A program made the position numbers and the translations under genes. Positions 17,948 to 26,783 of a stretch of 64,000 nucleotides of DNA are shown in pieces (within the stretch, counting starts at the first letter, position 1; each line of letters starts with the position of its first letter). Below the pieces are notes generated by a model. That model did no database searches, had not been told where the DNA came from, and worked only from the letters and a program-made list of their open reading frames with translations. This DNA is from CAYXVJ01 sp050309435. GTDB lineage: Bacteria; Bacillota; Clostridia; Saccharofermentanales; Fastidiosipilaceae. The stretch spans positions 28,342 through 92,341 of the forward strand of contig JBNRMJ010000013.1 of NCBI GenBank assembly GCA_050309435.1, in the 5' to 3' direction.

Positions 17948-18469
17948 ATGAAGTTAAGAAGAATCAGGAAAATCGCATTAAGCTTGAGTTTATTGCTGCT
18001 GTTGACGGGCATACCGATTAGCCGTCCGGTCAGTGCATCGGCCTTGAATTTGGAATTGAATCCGGTCAGAAATCTGGAAGACCTGATTATTAAGGATCCT
18101 GTTATCACTCCTGGCGACGATTTGATTATTAAGGATCCTTTCCCCGGCGGTGGCGGTATGGTTACGCCGATGGCGACTTATATTAACCAAATTTCTGTTT
18201 CATTATCGATTCCTGCCAGTCGTCTTGCTACAATAACAGCTATTGCTCATGTCTATAATAATCTTACAATGTATATGGAAGTTACATTGCAGAAAAAAGT
18301 TTTACTATGGTGGACAGATGTCGCAACCTTCAAACACTATGGAAAAGATCTTTTTGCAACGACGAACCGATATTCTGTTCAACAATCTGGCACGTATCGA
18401 GCGAAAGTAAGTGTAACTGTTAATGCCGAAACATTATCCGTAACTTCCGGAGAAGTTAAAGTACCTTAA
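17948..18469 (+). CDS. Small secreted beta-rich protein of the ECF cassette
   Basis: A 173-residue protein with a clear signal peptide (IRKIALSLSLLLLLTGIPI, cut near VSASA). A short tandem repeat follows: LIIKDP occurs twice, 13 residues apart. The C-terminal ~95 residues (YINQISVSLSIPASRLATIT onward) look like an Ig-like beta sandwich; the pattern recalls the clostridial DUF6147 group, from memory. AGGGGAGG at 17936-17943 fixes ATG 17948. It follows the anti-sigma gene by 53 bases and is probably the output, or the sensed partner, of the sigma system. Confidence 0.72.
   Translation: MKLRRIRKIALSLSLLLLLTGIPISRPVSASALNLELNPVRNLEDLIIKDPVITPGDDLIIKDPFPGGGGMVTPMATYINQISVSLSIPASRLATITAIAHVYNNLTMYMEVTLQKKVLLWWTDVATFKHYGKDLFATTNRYSVQQSGTYRAKVSVTVNAETLSVTSGEVKVP
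18078..18139 (+). repeat. Short tandem repeat coding LIIKDP
   Basis: TGATTATTAAGGATCCT occurs twice with a 39-base period inside the secreted-protein gene, encoding DLIIKDP twice. The in-frame identity suggests a recent duplication. Confidence 0.75.
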
Positions 18470-18490
18470 TCAGATCTAACAATATTGAGA

Positions 18491-18526
18491 AAGACCAGAT
18501 ATTGGAATCAATATCTGGTCTTTTTT
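18491..18526 (+). terminator. Terminator of the ECF cassette
   Basis: AAGACCAGATATTG pairs perfectly with CAATATCTGGTCTT across a four-base loop, followed by a T run. It ends the sigma/anti-sigma/secreted-protein unit. Confidence 0.95.
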
Positions 18527-18750
18527 CGTGTCAATTCATTTCAACTATATCAATTCATAATGTCCTATAAATTCTAAGATATTTCGGATATTTGCGATAT
18601 GATTGGAGTTAATAGCGGATAATTATAGTGTCCGGACTGCAATGATAATTGAACCAGGTGTGTTCTAATGTCAACAGGAGTTTATATGGTTTTATGTGAA
18701 GAGAATTATCTCGTTTATTACAAGATAATGTTTATCGTATGGAGAAGGTA

Positions 18751-19227
18751 ATGACTGAAAAAATTTTGATTGAAGAAATACCAATATCTGAAGTAAAAGG
18801 ATTTTGGGACCTGCATATCAAGTATTTGATCGATGATGGAATCGTGTCAGACGATGAGGATAAAGCCTATTTTGAAGGAAGCGAGTACCGGGGGATTATC
18901 GAGAAACTCATGGCTCGTGAAAAAGACAGGCTCCATCTCGTTTATTTTCGTTTAGGCGAAGTAAGAATTGCTGCTGCCTCCTTTTGCACGTATAAGAGCG
19001 AGGACGGGAAATGTTTCATATTGGATTTCTGGGTTTTTCCGGAATATCGGGGCAATGGCACGGGTCACAGGTGTTTTGATGCCCTGGAGCAATATACGAA
19101 AGCCGACGGAGCTATCTATTACGAACTGAACTCCGAAAAAGAAGACTCTGTAAGGTTTTGGCAGTCCATTGGTTTTGTCGAAAACGGAAGAGACGAGTAT
19201 GATATGCCGCTGTATATCAGGAGATAA
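18751..19227 (+). CDS. GNAT acetyltransferase
   Basis: A 158-residue acetyltransferase. ILDFWVFPEYRGNGTGHRCF (about 87-106) holds the acetyl-CoA loop R-G-N-G-T-G, and VRFWQSIGFVENGRDEYDMP is the typical C-terminal block. The first in-frame ATG is 18739, but GGAGAAGG at 18741-18748 favours ATG 18751. Single-gene unit between two terminators; AT-rich like its left neighbours. The 281-base stretch before it holds the previous terminator and nothing else I can name. Substrate unknown. Confidence 0.82.
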   Translation: MTEKILIEEIPISEVKGFWDLHIKYLIDDGIVSDDEDKAYFEGSEYRGIIEKLMAREKDRLHLVYFRLGEVRIAAASFCTYKSEDGKCFILDFWVFPEYRGNGTGHRCFDALEQYTKADGAIYYELNSEKEDSVRFWQSIGFVENGRDEYDMPLYIRR

Positions 19228-19253
19228 TCTTCGGTTTATCGATCTGAACGAAT

Positions 19254-19300
19254 GAAAAAAGAGCTACTCGATTGATAACAATCGGATAGCTCTTTTTCTT
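19254..19300. terminator. Bidirectional terminator between GNAT gene and guaA
   Basis: AAAAAAGAGCTA and TAGCTCTTTTT pair, with CGATTG/CAATCG extending the stem inside. It lies between convergent genes. Confidence 0.88.
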
Positions 19301-19361
19301 TACTCATAAGAACTCAGATCTTGTTAAAGCATACTTACCTTCGTGAAAGCTTATATGAGGC

Positions 19362-20924
19362 TTACTCCCACTCGATGGTGCTCGGGGGTTTGCTCGTGAT
19401 GTCGTATACGATACGGTTGATATGTCCGACTTCGTTAACGATTCGCGTGGATACGCGCTCCAGGACATCGAAAGGAATCTTGGCCCAGTCGGCTGTCATG
19501 AAATCGCTTGTTGTGACACCGCGTAGAGCGATCGTGTAATCGTAGGTTCGGGCATCTCCCATGACGCCTACCGAGCGCATATTCGTCAATACGGCGAAGT
19601 ACTGAGAAATGCTGCGGTGAAGACCTGCCTTGAAGATTTCGTCTCTGTAGATGGCATCTGCTTCCTGCAGAAGTTTTACCTTATCGGCCGTGATCTCGCC
19701 TAGAATACGAACCGCAAGTCCGGGACCGGGGAAGGGCTGACGCCAGACCAGTTCCTCGGGCATGCCGAGTTCTTCGCCGGCTCTGCGGACTTCGTCTTTA
19801 AACAGGTCGCGAAGTGGCTCGACTAATTCCTTGAACTCGATGTTATCGGGAAGACCTCCGACGTTGTGGTGGCTCTTGATAACGGCTGCGTCGTCCGTAC
19901 CGCTTTCGATAACGTCAGGATAAATGGTGCCCTGGACCAGAACATCGACCGCACCGATCTTCTTGGCTTCTTCTTCGAAGACGCGAATAAACTCTTCTCC
20001 GATGATCTTGCGCTTCGTTTCGGGATCGGTGATGCCGGCCAGACGACCGAGGAAACGATCACCTGCATCTACACGCTTCAGATTCATCCGGAAGTGATTG
20101 CCAAAGACTTCTTCAACCTGCCTGGCTTCGTCTTTTCGTAAGAGACCGTGGTCTACGAAGATGCAGTGCAGATTCTGACCGACGGCGCGATGTATCAGGA
20201 GAGCCGCTACGGCCGAGTCGACACCGCCGCTGAAGGCACAGAGAATCTTCTTACCGGCCAGGCGTACTTTCAAGTCGGCGATGGTCTGCTCGACGAAGGT
20301 GGACATCTTCCAGTCAGCGGAAAGACCGGCAACCTTGAAGAGGAAGTTCGAGAGCATGAGTGTTCCGTCCGTTGTATGATTTACTTCAGGATGGAACTGG
20401 GTGGCGTAAAATTTCTTTTTGGCATGAGACATTGCCGCGATCGGGCAGGCTTCCGAGGAAGCTGTTTTCACGAAACCTTCGGGCATGCGCTCGATGCGAT
20501 CGCCGTGACTCATCCAGGCCACGGATTTATAAGAGGCTCCGGTCATCAGAGGATCCGTGCAGTCTGTGACATGAATGACAGTGTTGCCGTATTCTTTTCC
20601 ATTGGGGTCGGACAAGACTTCACCGCCCAGCAGATGCGCCATGAGTTGTGCACCATAGCAGATGCCGAGAACCGGGATGCCTAAATCGAAGATCGCCGGA
20701 TCATAGCTCGGGCTGCCTTCGGCATAAACGCTCTTGGGACCGCCGGTAAAAATGATCGCCTTATAGTTAGCGTTCCTGATCTGATCAAGCGGCGTACGGT
20801 AGGGAAGAACTTCACAATAAACATTCAGATCGCGGACACGCCGGCCGATCAACTGGGCATACTGCCCGCCAAAATCCAGAATCAGGACTTTCTCATGACC
20901 CTGTATAAAATCACTCATTATCAT
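19362..20924 (-). CDS. guaA: GMP synthase (glutamine-hydrolysing)
   Basis: A 520-residue enzyme that converts XMP to GMP using ATP and glutamine. N-terminal glutaminase: [19 protein letters not shown] at the start, nucleophile Cys in [11 protein letters not shown], and His/Glu in QFHPEVNHT. The PP-loop ATP site is [14 protein letters not shown]. The C-terminal dimer domain has [12 protein letters not shown] and ends PPSTIEWE. Start: GAGG lies just before ATG 20924, with ATG 20918 as close alternative; the frame extends to 20948. No guanine or purine riboswitch is visible in the short upstream gap. Full family length. Confidence 0.97.
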   Translation of the reverse strand: MIMSDFIQGHEKVLILDFGGQYAQLIGRRVRDLNVYCEVLPYRTPLDQIRNANYKAIIFTGGPKSVYAEGSPSYDPAIFDLGIPVLGICYGAQLMAHLLGGEVLSDPNGKEYGNTVIHVTDCTDPLMTGASYKSVAWMSHGDRIERMPEGFVKTASSEACPIAAMSHAKKKFYATQFHPEVNHTTDGTLMLSNFLFKVAGLSADWKMSTFVEQTIADLKVRLAGKKILCAFSGGVDSAVAALLIHRAVGQNLHCIFVDHGLLRKDEARQVEEVFGNHFRMNLKRVDAGDRFLGRLAGITDPETKRKIIGEEFIRVFEEEAKKIGAVDVLVQGTIYPDVIESGTDDAAVIKSHHNVGGLPDNIEFKELVEPLRDLFKDEVRRAGEELGMPEELVWRQPFPGPGLAVRILGEITADKVKLLQEADAIYRDEIFKAGLHRSISQYFAVLTNMRSVGVMGDARTYDYTIALRGVTTSDFMTADWAKIPFDVLERVSTRIVNEVGHINRIVYDITSKPPSTIEWE

Positions 20925-21091
20925 TTTTACCTCACTCAAAGCCAACATATTGCTTCAATTGTACCTCTCCGTCCGGTATCTGAAAAGTAGAATCAGGCCT
21001 GTCGCCCGATTTTGTGCAAATGTCTTTCTGTAAAAGCGGCAAAGGAGCACCTGTGTCTGCAAAGCCATTCAGGCTTTAGTAGAATCAAGGT

Positions 21092-21601
21092 ATGAGCGAA
21101 CATGATTTTATTATACATTCCATCGAACCGACCTTTGACGAAAACAGTCGCATTCTGATCCTTGGAAGCTTCCCCTCCGTTAAAACGAGAGAAGCTGCCT
21201 TTCCTTACGGACATCCCCAAAACCGTTTCTGGTCTTTGATGTCAAGAATTCTGGACATCGATCCGCCGCTGACAGCCCGGGAACCGGAGCGTGCCCGCAA
21301 GCACTTGCTTCAACGCGGTATAGCCTTATGGGATACGATCGCATCCTGCGAGATCATCGGATCGTCGGACAGTTCGATTCGAAATGCGACACCGACGGAT
21401 TTGGGCCGGATATTAGAAACGGCTGATATTCGGATGGTCTTTTGCAACGGGGGGACCTCGTATAAGCTATATCGGAAATGGCAGTATAAACGCTATGGTT
21501 ATGAAGCCGGACTCTTACCGAGCACCTCGCCTGCGAATGCGGCCTGGTCCATGGATCGATTGTATGAATCCTGGCGACAGATCCTGGACTATCTGGATTG
21601 A
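21092..21601 (+). CDS. DNA-deoxyinosine glycosylase (uracil-DNA glycosylase superfamily)
   Basis: A 169-residue base-excision-repair enzyme of the hypoxanthine-DNA glycosylase group, which removes deaminated adenine from DNA. Motif 1 is ILGSFPSVKTR (near 27-37), then YGHPQNRFW (near 43-51) with the Asn that positions water, and near the end LLPSTSPANA, the C-terminal motif of the group. It is divergent from guaA with about 170 bases between. No partner genes. A purine link with guaA is suggestive but may be chance. Confidence 0.85.
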   Translation: MSEHDFIIHSIEPTFDENSRILILGSFPSVKTREAAFPYGHPQNRFWSLMSRILDIDPPLTAREPERARKHLLQRGIALWDTIASCEIIGSSDSSIRNATPTDLGRILETADIRMVFCNGGTSYKLYRKWQYKRYGYEAGLLPSTSPANAAWSMDRLYESWRQILDYLD

Positions 21602-21719
21602 TATTTCGGCTTGGAAACGGGTCTGTTCGAGCTCTTAACTCTTGCAAGCTGCTATCGTGATAACCTACAATAGGCTACAGATAAATGTCCAAATTCGCCT
21701 GTGAATGAAGGAGCTTAAT

Positions 21720-22373
21720 ATGTTAGATGTTATGAAACGATGCGAAGAGATCGGCTTTCTGCCCGTCATTAAACTTAATCATCCGGAAAGAGATGCAGTG
21801 AAGCTGGCGGCCGCTCTGATCGAGGGCGGCATCCCGGCGGCGGAAGTGACTTTTCGCGCGGCAGGTGCCGATATTGCGATTCGCTTGATGCGGGAAGCTT
21901 ATCCCGAGATGCTGGTCGGAGCCGGTACGGTCCTGACCATGGACCAGGCGAAGTCCGCGGTTGAGGCCGGCGCTCTCTTTATCGTCAGTCCTGGGCTGGA
22001 TGAAGACATCGTACGATATGCGCAGTCCGAAGGCGTCGCGGTATTCCCGGGCGCGGTTACGCCGACGGAGATTCAAGCTGCGATGAAGCTGGGTTTGTCC
22101 GTGGTGAAATTCTTTCCGGCTGAACAGTATGGCGGCATGAAGACGATCAAGGCTTTAAGTGCTCCTTTCTCCAATGTGCGTTTCGTGCCGACCGGCGGCG
22201 TTAACCTGTCGAATCTGGGTCAATACGCTCAGCTCAAGTGCATCTTTGCCTGCGGAGGCAGCTATATGATCAGCGACGAGTTACTGGAGACGGAGAACTG
22301 GGCCGAGATCACGAGACTGTCGGCCGAAACCAGACGGACGATCGATCTGGCTCGCAATCCCGTATTGTTCTAG
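21720..22373 (+). CDS. eda: 2-keto-3-deoxy-6-phosphogluconate aldolase
   Basis: A 217-residue class I aldolase that splits KDPG into pyruvate and glyceraldehyde 3-phosphate; many family members also cleave 4-hydroxy-2-oxoglutarate. The catalytic Glu is in PAAEVTFRAA and the Schiff-base Lys in SVVKFFPAEQYGG; FVPTGGVN is the phosphate loop. GAAGGAG at 21707-21713 places the start at ATG 21720, although ATG 21705 is in frame. No KDG kinase or uronate genes are adjacent. Its stop overlaps the convergent hydrolase stop in the sequence CTAG. Confidence 0.92.
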   Translation: MLDVMKRCEEIGFLPVIKLNHPERDAVKLAAALIEGGIPAAEVTFRAAGADIAIRLMREAYPEMLVGAGTVLTMDQAKSAVEAGALFIVSPGLDEDIVRYAQSEGVAVFPGAVTPTEIQAAMKLGLSVVKFFPAEQYGGMKTIKALSAPFSNVRFVPTGGVNLSNLGQYAQLKCIFACGGSYMISDELLETENWAEITRLSAETRRTIDLARNPVLF

Positions 22374-23557
22374 TCATTGACGGCCAATTTGAAAACCGTC
22401 CATTCCTCAAACGCCCTAAACAGCTCGCTGTCGAAATGTTCCTCTAGATAGCGACTGTTTGCTTGAACATCGGGGTTGTCTGCCAGCCCCGGACCGGCCG
22501 AAAGTAATCCGTAGGCCGGTTTTATTATGTCGTAAAGTTCGGTAAGCGCGTCCAGGCCGTGATGGGCCAGCTGAACAATCGAGGCATCAAGCCGATTTTC
22601 ATAGCGCTCGATTAAGCGAGTGGTGGCATCGTCTTGGATATCGCCCAGAACCAGCAGCTTGTGTTTAGAACCTTCGAATTGAAAACGGATCACGGCCGAA
22701 GAGTCATTTTCCCGCCACAGATCTTCGTTATAGGCGTTGAGAAATTCCACTCGCACGCCATCGATTTCCAGTTCGAAGCCGGCACGAATCGTCGCGTAAC
22801 GTCTTCTTTCGATCATTTCATCCACCGCGTCATAGTAAAAAGCAGATTGGTGCTCGTTTTCATCGAAGACTTCTTCATCATGCAGTTTTTTCGGATAATC
22901 CACACTCATTAAGAGGCCGATCGGAATTGTCCAGTCATAAATAACGGCCGCTGCGCTGCGAACGTGATCGTTATGCGGGTGGGTAAGAATCCAGAGATCG
23001 ACAGCCCCGTTGGTATGGGCTTCCAGCCACTGCTTAAGATTGTCCAGCTCGCCCGTGCCGGGGCCGTGAATGATTCGACTACCGTCCGGGGATAGTGCTT
23101 GCATGCCGCCGTCTATCAGTATGGTACGGCCGCCCGGTGTTTGAATCATCAGGCTCAGCCCGTTTCCCGAACCCGGTCGCTTCGTATAGGTAATCGGTGC
23201 CATGATGATTTTATAGTAGCCGGGTTCGGAGGCCATGATAGAATCCCGGACATCGTTCGTGCGAAAGATCTCTAGTCCCCCGTTATGTCTCGACAAAAGA
23301 AAATCCGCTCCATTTTCCAAGAGCTCCGATAGGATCGATGAACCATATCGGGCCGGAAAGACGAGCGGATTAACGATGAATGCAGCAGAGGAGGGAGCGG
23401 CTCGCATCAGATAAGCTGTCAGAGCGGTAAAGAATAAGGCGGTCAAGGTGGCAAGCAAGAAGATTACGCGACCGGAAAGGCTCCTTTGTCGTGCGGGGCT
23501 AAAGTCATTCTTCTTGTTCTTGTCGAGGCTCTTTCGGGACACATAATCAACTCCCAT
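22370..23557 (-). CDS. Membrane-anchored metallo-beta-lactamase-fold hydrolase, ComEC C-domain-like
   Basis: A 395-residue protein with one N-terminal membrane segment (VIFLLATLTALFFTALTAYLM) and an extracytoplasmic MBL domain. The zinc motif H-x-H-x-D-H is seen in ILTHPHNDHVRS; a later Asp (LVLGDIQDDA) and His (VQLAHHGLDA) complete the site. The arrangement resembles free-standing proteins related to the ComEC hydrolase domain, which may degrade nucleic acid or phosphodiesters outside the cell. ATG 23557 starts the frame; GTG 23542 has a better-placed GGGAG, so the true start may be five codons later. Confidence 0.82.
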   Translation of the reverse strand: MGVDYVSRKSLDKNKKNDFSPARQRSLSGRVIFLLATLTALFFTALTAYLMRAAPSSAAFIVNPLVFPARYGSSILSELLENGADFLLSRHNGGLEIFRTNDVRDSIMASEPGYYKIIMAPITYTKRPGSGNGLSLMIQTPGGRTILIDGGMQALSPDGSRIIHGPGTGELDNLKQWLEAHTNGAVDLWILTHPHNDHVRSAAAVIYDWTIPIGLLMSVDYPKKLHDEEVFDENEHQSAFYYDAVDEMIERRRYATIRAGFELEIDGVRVEFLNAYNEDLWRENDSSAVIRFQFEGSKHKLLVLGDIQDDATTRLIERYENRLDASIVQLAHHGLDALTELYDIIKPAYGLLSAGPGLADNPDVQANSRYLEEHFDSELFRAFEEWTVFKLAVND

Positions 23558-23599
23558 CGCCTGTATAACTATCTTATTTCTTCAATATAGCCATGCATT

Positions 23600-24481
23600 T
23601 TAGTCGCGGGCGATAAACTCCGCGATGCCGCCAAGCAGTGGTTCGAAGTTGACGCCTCTTCTTTGGTAGTCGGGCTGATCGGTCGAAATTTCGATCGCAT
23701 GGTAAACAAATTCCGTGGCAAAAGCCGTGGCCTGCTCCAGATCTTTTCCGGACATGAGTACGGCACTCAAAACACTGGCGAAGAGGTCACCGGTACCATG
23801 CAGCGACACGGGATATAGCGGACCGCTGATCGATGATGTCTTGATATCGTGGCCGGCGATGAAGTTGGTGATCGAACCGGCATTGTCGGTGATGCCCTTC
23901 AGGACGATGTATTTGGCTCCGAGTTCGAGCAGGGCATCCATCAGGCGGTCGATCTCTTCTCGAGACGGGCTCTGGCCGGTATAGGGCAGGCCGGTCAGGA
24001 AGGATGCTTCGGTCAGATTAGGCGTGAGCACGTCGGCGACGGCGGCCAGACGTTTCATTTCGTCGCATAGCTCCTGCGTATAGGTCGGATACATCTTACC
24101 GTGATCGGCCATGACAGGGTCGATGATCATGAGGGCATGCGGGTAACGGTTTTTCAGTTCGAGAATGATGTCGATCTGATCCTTGGAACCGAGAAAACCG
24201 CTGTAAATCGCGTCCAGATCCACGTCGATATTGGCCCAGGCGTCGATATACTTCTGCAGATCTTCGGTTGTGTCACGCATGGTGTAGGCAGGATACATCG
24301 TGTGTGAAGAGAAGATCGCCGTGGGAACGGGGCAGACATCGATACCGCCGGCAGAGAGCACCGGGATGGCTACGGTGAGGCTGCATTTTCCATAGCCGCA
24401 GATGTCATGAACCGCGGCAACGCGCGGGATATACTTGTCTTTGCCTTGGTAGAGACGCACTTCGTTAGCAGATTTTTTCAT
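23600..24481 (-). CDS. Pyridoxal/pyridoxamine kinase
   Basis: A 293-residue ribokinase-fold enzyme that phosphorylates vitamin B6 vitamers. AAVHDICGYGKCSLTVAIPV (about 22-41) is the substrate and first ATP region, MIIDPVMADHGKMY (near 118) carries metal-binding residues, and LHGTGDLFASVLSAVL (near 225) holds the catalytic Asp in G-T-G-D. This matches the clostridial pyridoxamine kinase group. AGAAGG precedes ATG 24481. Likely a salvage gene transcribed on its own, separated from the MBL gene by 42 bases in the same direction, so read-through is possible. Confidence 0.88.
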   Translation of the reverse strand: MKKSANEVRLYQGKDKYIPRVAAVHDICGYGKCSLTVAIPVLSAGGIDVCPVPTAIFSSHTMYPAYTMRDTTEDLQKYIDAWANIDVDLDAIYSGFLGSKDQIDIILELKNRYPHALMIIDPVMADHGKMYPTYTQELCDEMKRLAAVADVLTPNLTEASFLTGLPYTGQSPSREEIDRLMDALLELGAKYIVLKGITDNAGSITNFIAGHDIKTSSISGPLYPVSLHGTGDLFASVLSAVLMSGKDLEQATAFATEFVYHAIEISTDQPDYQRRGVNFEPLLGGIAEFIARD

Positions 24482-24621
24482 TCATAGACCTTCTTTCCAA
24501 ACTTATGAGAAGATTGTACATCAAAGCCGACTGACGTGAAGTGCCATGAGGAGTAATGCCGGGAAAATCGGAATTTTGGCAGATAGAGGAAAGTCTTATA
24601 GAGTATAATGGTAGAAGAATA

Positions 24622-24651
24622 CTATCTTTGCCACTATTCATATAAAGATAG
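24622..24651. repeat. Inverted repeat before the repeat-protein/radical-SAM operon
   Basis: CTATCTTT (24622-24629) and AAAGATAG (24644-24651) are exact reverse complements with 14 bases between, about 30 bases before the first gene. A TATAAT at 24604-24609 lies just upstream, so this could be an operator or leader hairpin. Confidence 0.4.
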
Positions 24652-24680
24652 ATAAACTCGATTGAGCGAAGGGAATGAGA

Positions 24681-26783
24681 ATGGACGGGAAGAAACGGGG
24701 AAGGCAGCTGTCTCCATGGAGGCTGTTACTCTTTGTGCTTGTACTGCTCCTGATTGCAGGCGGGACAAGTCTCTTTTTCGGGCAAAGAAGTCCGGAAGCT
24801 TCCACGGCCATCGAGCGTTACAGAACCTATCTGGATGAAAAGCAAATCAAGCAGGCACGAAGCGTTTACTTCGAAGAGCTCTTCGGTGATGTCGAATTGC
24901 AGGCCGAAGCCGAGCGGATCGCGCTCGAGGCGCTGGAGGCGATTCAAGACGATTTCCATGCCGTCAGGATTAACTATGAACGTGCCGAAGGCGCCATTCG
25001 CGCCCTGGAACAAAGCGGCATCTTTATCCCCACGAATAAAATAACGGAAGCTTATGAACGGATTAATCTGGATAACCGGTCCAAATTGCAGTACGAGGCG
25101 GGTCGCGTGGCCTGGGGCGCAGGCGAATATCTGGCCGCCGCGCAAGCGTATCGGTTCGTAGACCCAAGCGATCCTTATTACGATGTGGCCCGGGAAGGCT
25201 TAAGGCGCAGTCTGGCTGCCTATCGGGATGCCGTGATCGAAGAAGCGGCTGCGCTGGTCGAGGAGGGCGAGTATCTGGGTAGTGTCAGCATTCTTGAAGC
25301 CGCATTGAAAGAGCTGCCCGAAGACGAGAAGCTAGTCGATGCTTACGGAAAAACGCTGTACAGAGCCGATGACCGTTATCGGCAATTTATGATGGAACAA
25401 GCCCGGCTGGCCGAAGACGCAGGCAATATGGTCTTTAGCCTGCATATTTTGGATACGGCTATTTCATATCTGGAGGAGCTAGCGGAACTCGATATTTCGC
25501 AGCTGGAAGATCATGTGCTTCGCCAGGCAAATATACAGACAGATATAAGGCTGCTCCGTGCGGAGGCGGCGCGTTTGCGCGCGAATATTCTAAATGAAGC
25601 GGCGGAAAGAATCGATCGCCTGCTGGCCGGCCGGTCCTATGCGGCAGCTCTGGCTGTCCTGGACGAGGCCCTCGATTTACTCCCGGATGCGGCCAGACTG
25701 CTGACGAAACAAGAAGAGATCGAGCGGGCTTTGAATTATACCTTTGATACGTATATGAAGGCAGGTCCGGAACTGCTGGCACTCGATCCCGGCCTGGCAC
25801 TGATGAGCGAGTGGCGGGCGAACTTCGGTGATGCCGTGGTAGAAATTTTCCCTGCTCCGCCGAGCTTCCCGGAAGAACGAATCGAACTGTGGTGGCTTCA
25901 ACCGGGCGCCAACCGTTTCCAAAGCAGGCTGGTTCTTGAATACAACGAAGATATTCTGAACAGTCTGGATCTTGATCCGGATTTATTACGCATGTTCGTC
26001 GAACTGCGTTCGGGCGATATCACAGAAACCGTCGAACTTGCCTTGAATGATCCGGCTTATACGCTGGACAGCAGAATCGAACGCAGCAAGCTGTTTAGCA
26101 TGACCGCCCGTTTAACATACGCAGGGGAGGCCTTGCCTGAAGAGATTCTGACGAGTATAAGGACGCAGCATGCCGTTAGACTTTTTCTAACAGAGAGCAG
26201 CTTCTATCATGAGGGCAGTTTCGATGCACTGGCCGATTACAGAAGTTACATGAAAGCGCTGGAAGAACGAAAAGAAAATGCTATTAATGCCCGATGGAAG
26301 ACTCTGGTAGAACTCGATTTAGAGGAGCCGTCGGATGAGGGGTCAGCCGGCGAAGAGACTTTGGAACCACTGCGCATTCCGAATGTGCGTGACACCGAAG
26401 GCAACCGATATCGCGAGCCTTATCTGATCAGTCAGGATACCCGCCTGGGCTTGACCTGGAAGACAGAGAGCAGCTTCAAGCGCATCCGGGGCAGCGTGGC
26501 CTGGCTTGACGAGGGTTCATTGTCGCAGGGCTTTATGAATCAGCTCTTCTTGGATGGCGGAGAGGCTCTGCTTGCCCGGGAGGAGAATCATCAGGATCTG
26601 CAGATTCTTCTTCTGTCGGGGAACCGTCCTTTGCTCGCTTTAAACTTGAACGAAGCGAAGGATGAAGAAAGCTTCCACCTGGATCTGCCCTTTATCGCCG
26701 ACGAACTCACGGTGAAGCTTGTCAATCGCAATACAAAAAACGAGGCCTGGGCTTTCATTCTGGATCTGGAGGTGTCGCCATGA
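24681..26783 (+). CDS. Large membrane-anchored TPR-like repeat protein, cysteine-free
   Basis: A 700-residue protein I do not recognise as a named family. A membrane segment lies at about residues 15-33 (LLLFVLVLLLIAGGTSLFF), with the long remainder probably outside. Residues ~45-350 are alpha-helical, with TPR-like units (EAGRVAWGAGEYLAAAQAY; IDRLLAGRSYAAALAVLDEA). The last ~150 residues turn beta-rich (FKRIRGSVAWLDEGS to ELTVKLVNRN) and faintly recall NPCBM-type carbohydrate-binding modules (inference). It contains no cysteine. GAAGGG at 24668-24673 favours ATG 24681 over 24675. It overlaps the next gene by ATGA; the N-terminal part is paralogous to that gene's product. Confidence 0.75.
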   Translation: MDGKKRGRQLSPWRLLLFVLVLLLIAGGTSLFFGQRSPEASTAIERYRTYLDEKQIKQARSVYFEELFGDVELQAEAERIALEALEAIQDDFHAVRINYERAEGAIRALEQSGIFIPTNKITEAYERINLDNRSKLQYEAGRVAWGAGEYLAAAQAYRFVDPSDPYYDVAREGLRRSLAAYRDAVIEEAAALVEEGEYLGSVSILEAALKELPEDEKLVDAYGKTLYRADDRYRQFMMEQARLAEDAGNMVFSLHILDTAISYLEELAELDISQLEDHVLRQANIQTDIRLLRAEAARLRANILNEAAERIDRLLAGRSYAAALAVLDEALDLLPDAARLLTKQEEIERALNYTFDTYMKAGPELLALDPGLALMSEWRANFGDAVVEIFPAPPSFPEERIELWWLQPGANRFQSRLVLEYNEDILNSLDLDPDLLRMFVELRSGDITETVELALNDPAYTLDSRIERSKLFSMTARLTYAGEALPEEILTSIRTQHAVRLFLTESSFYHEGSFDALADYRSYMKALEERKENAINARWKTLVELDLEEPSDEGSAGEETLEPLRIPNVRDTEGNRYREPYLISQDTRLGLTWKTESSFKRIRGSVAWLDEGSLSQGFMNQLFLDGGEALLAREENHQDLQILLLSGNRPLLALNLNEAKDEESFHLDLPFIADELTVKLVNRNTKNEAWAFILDLEVSP

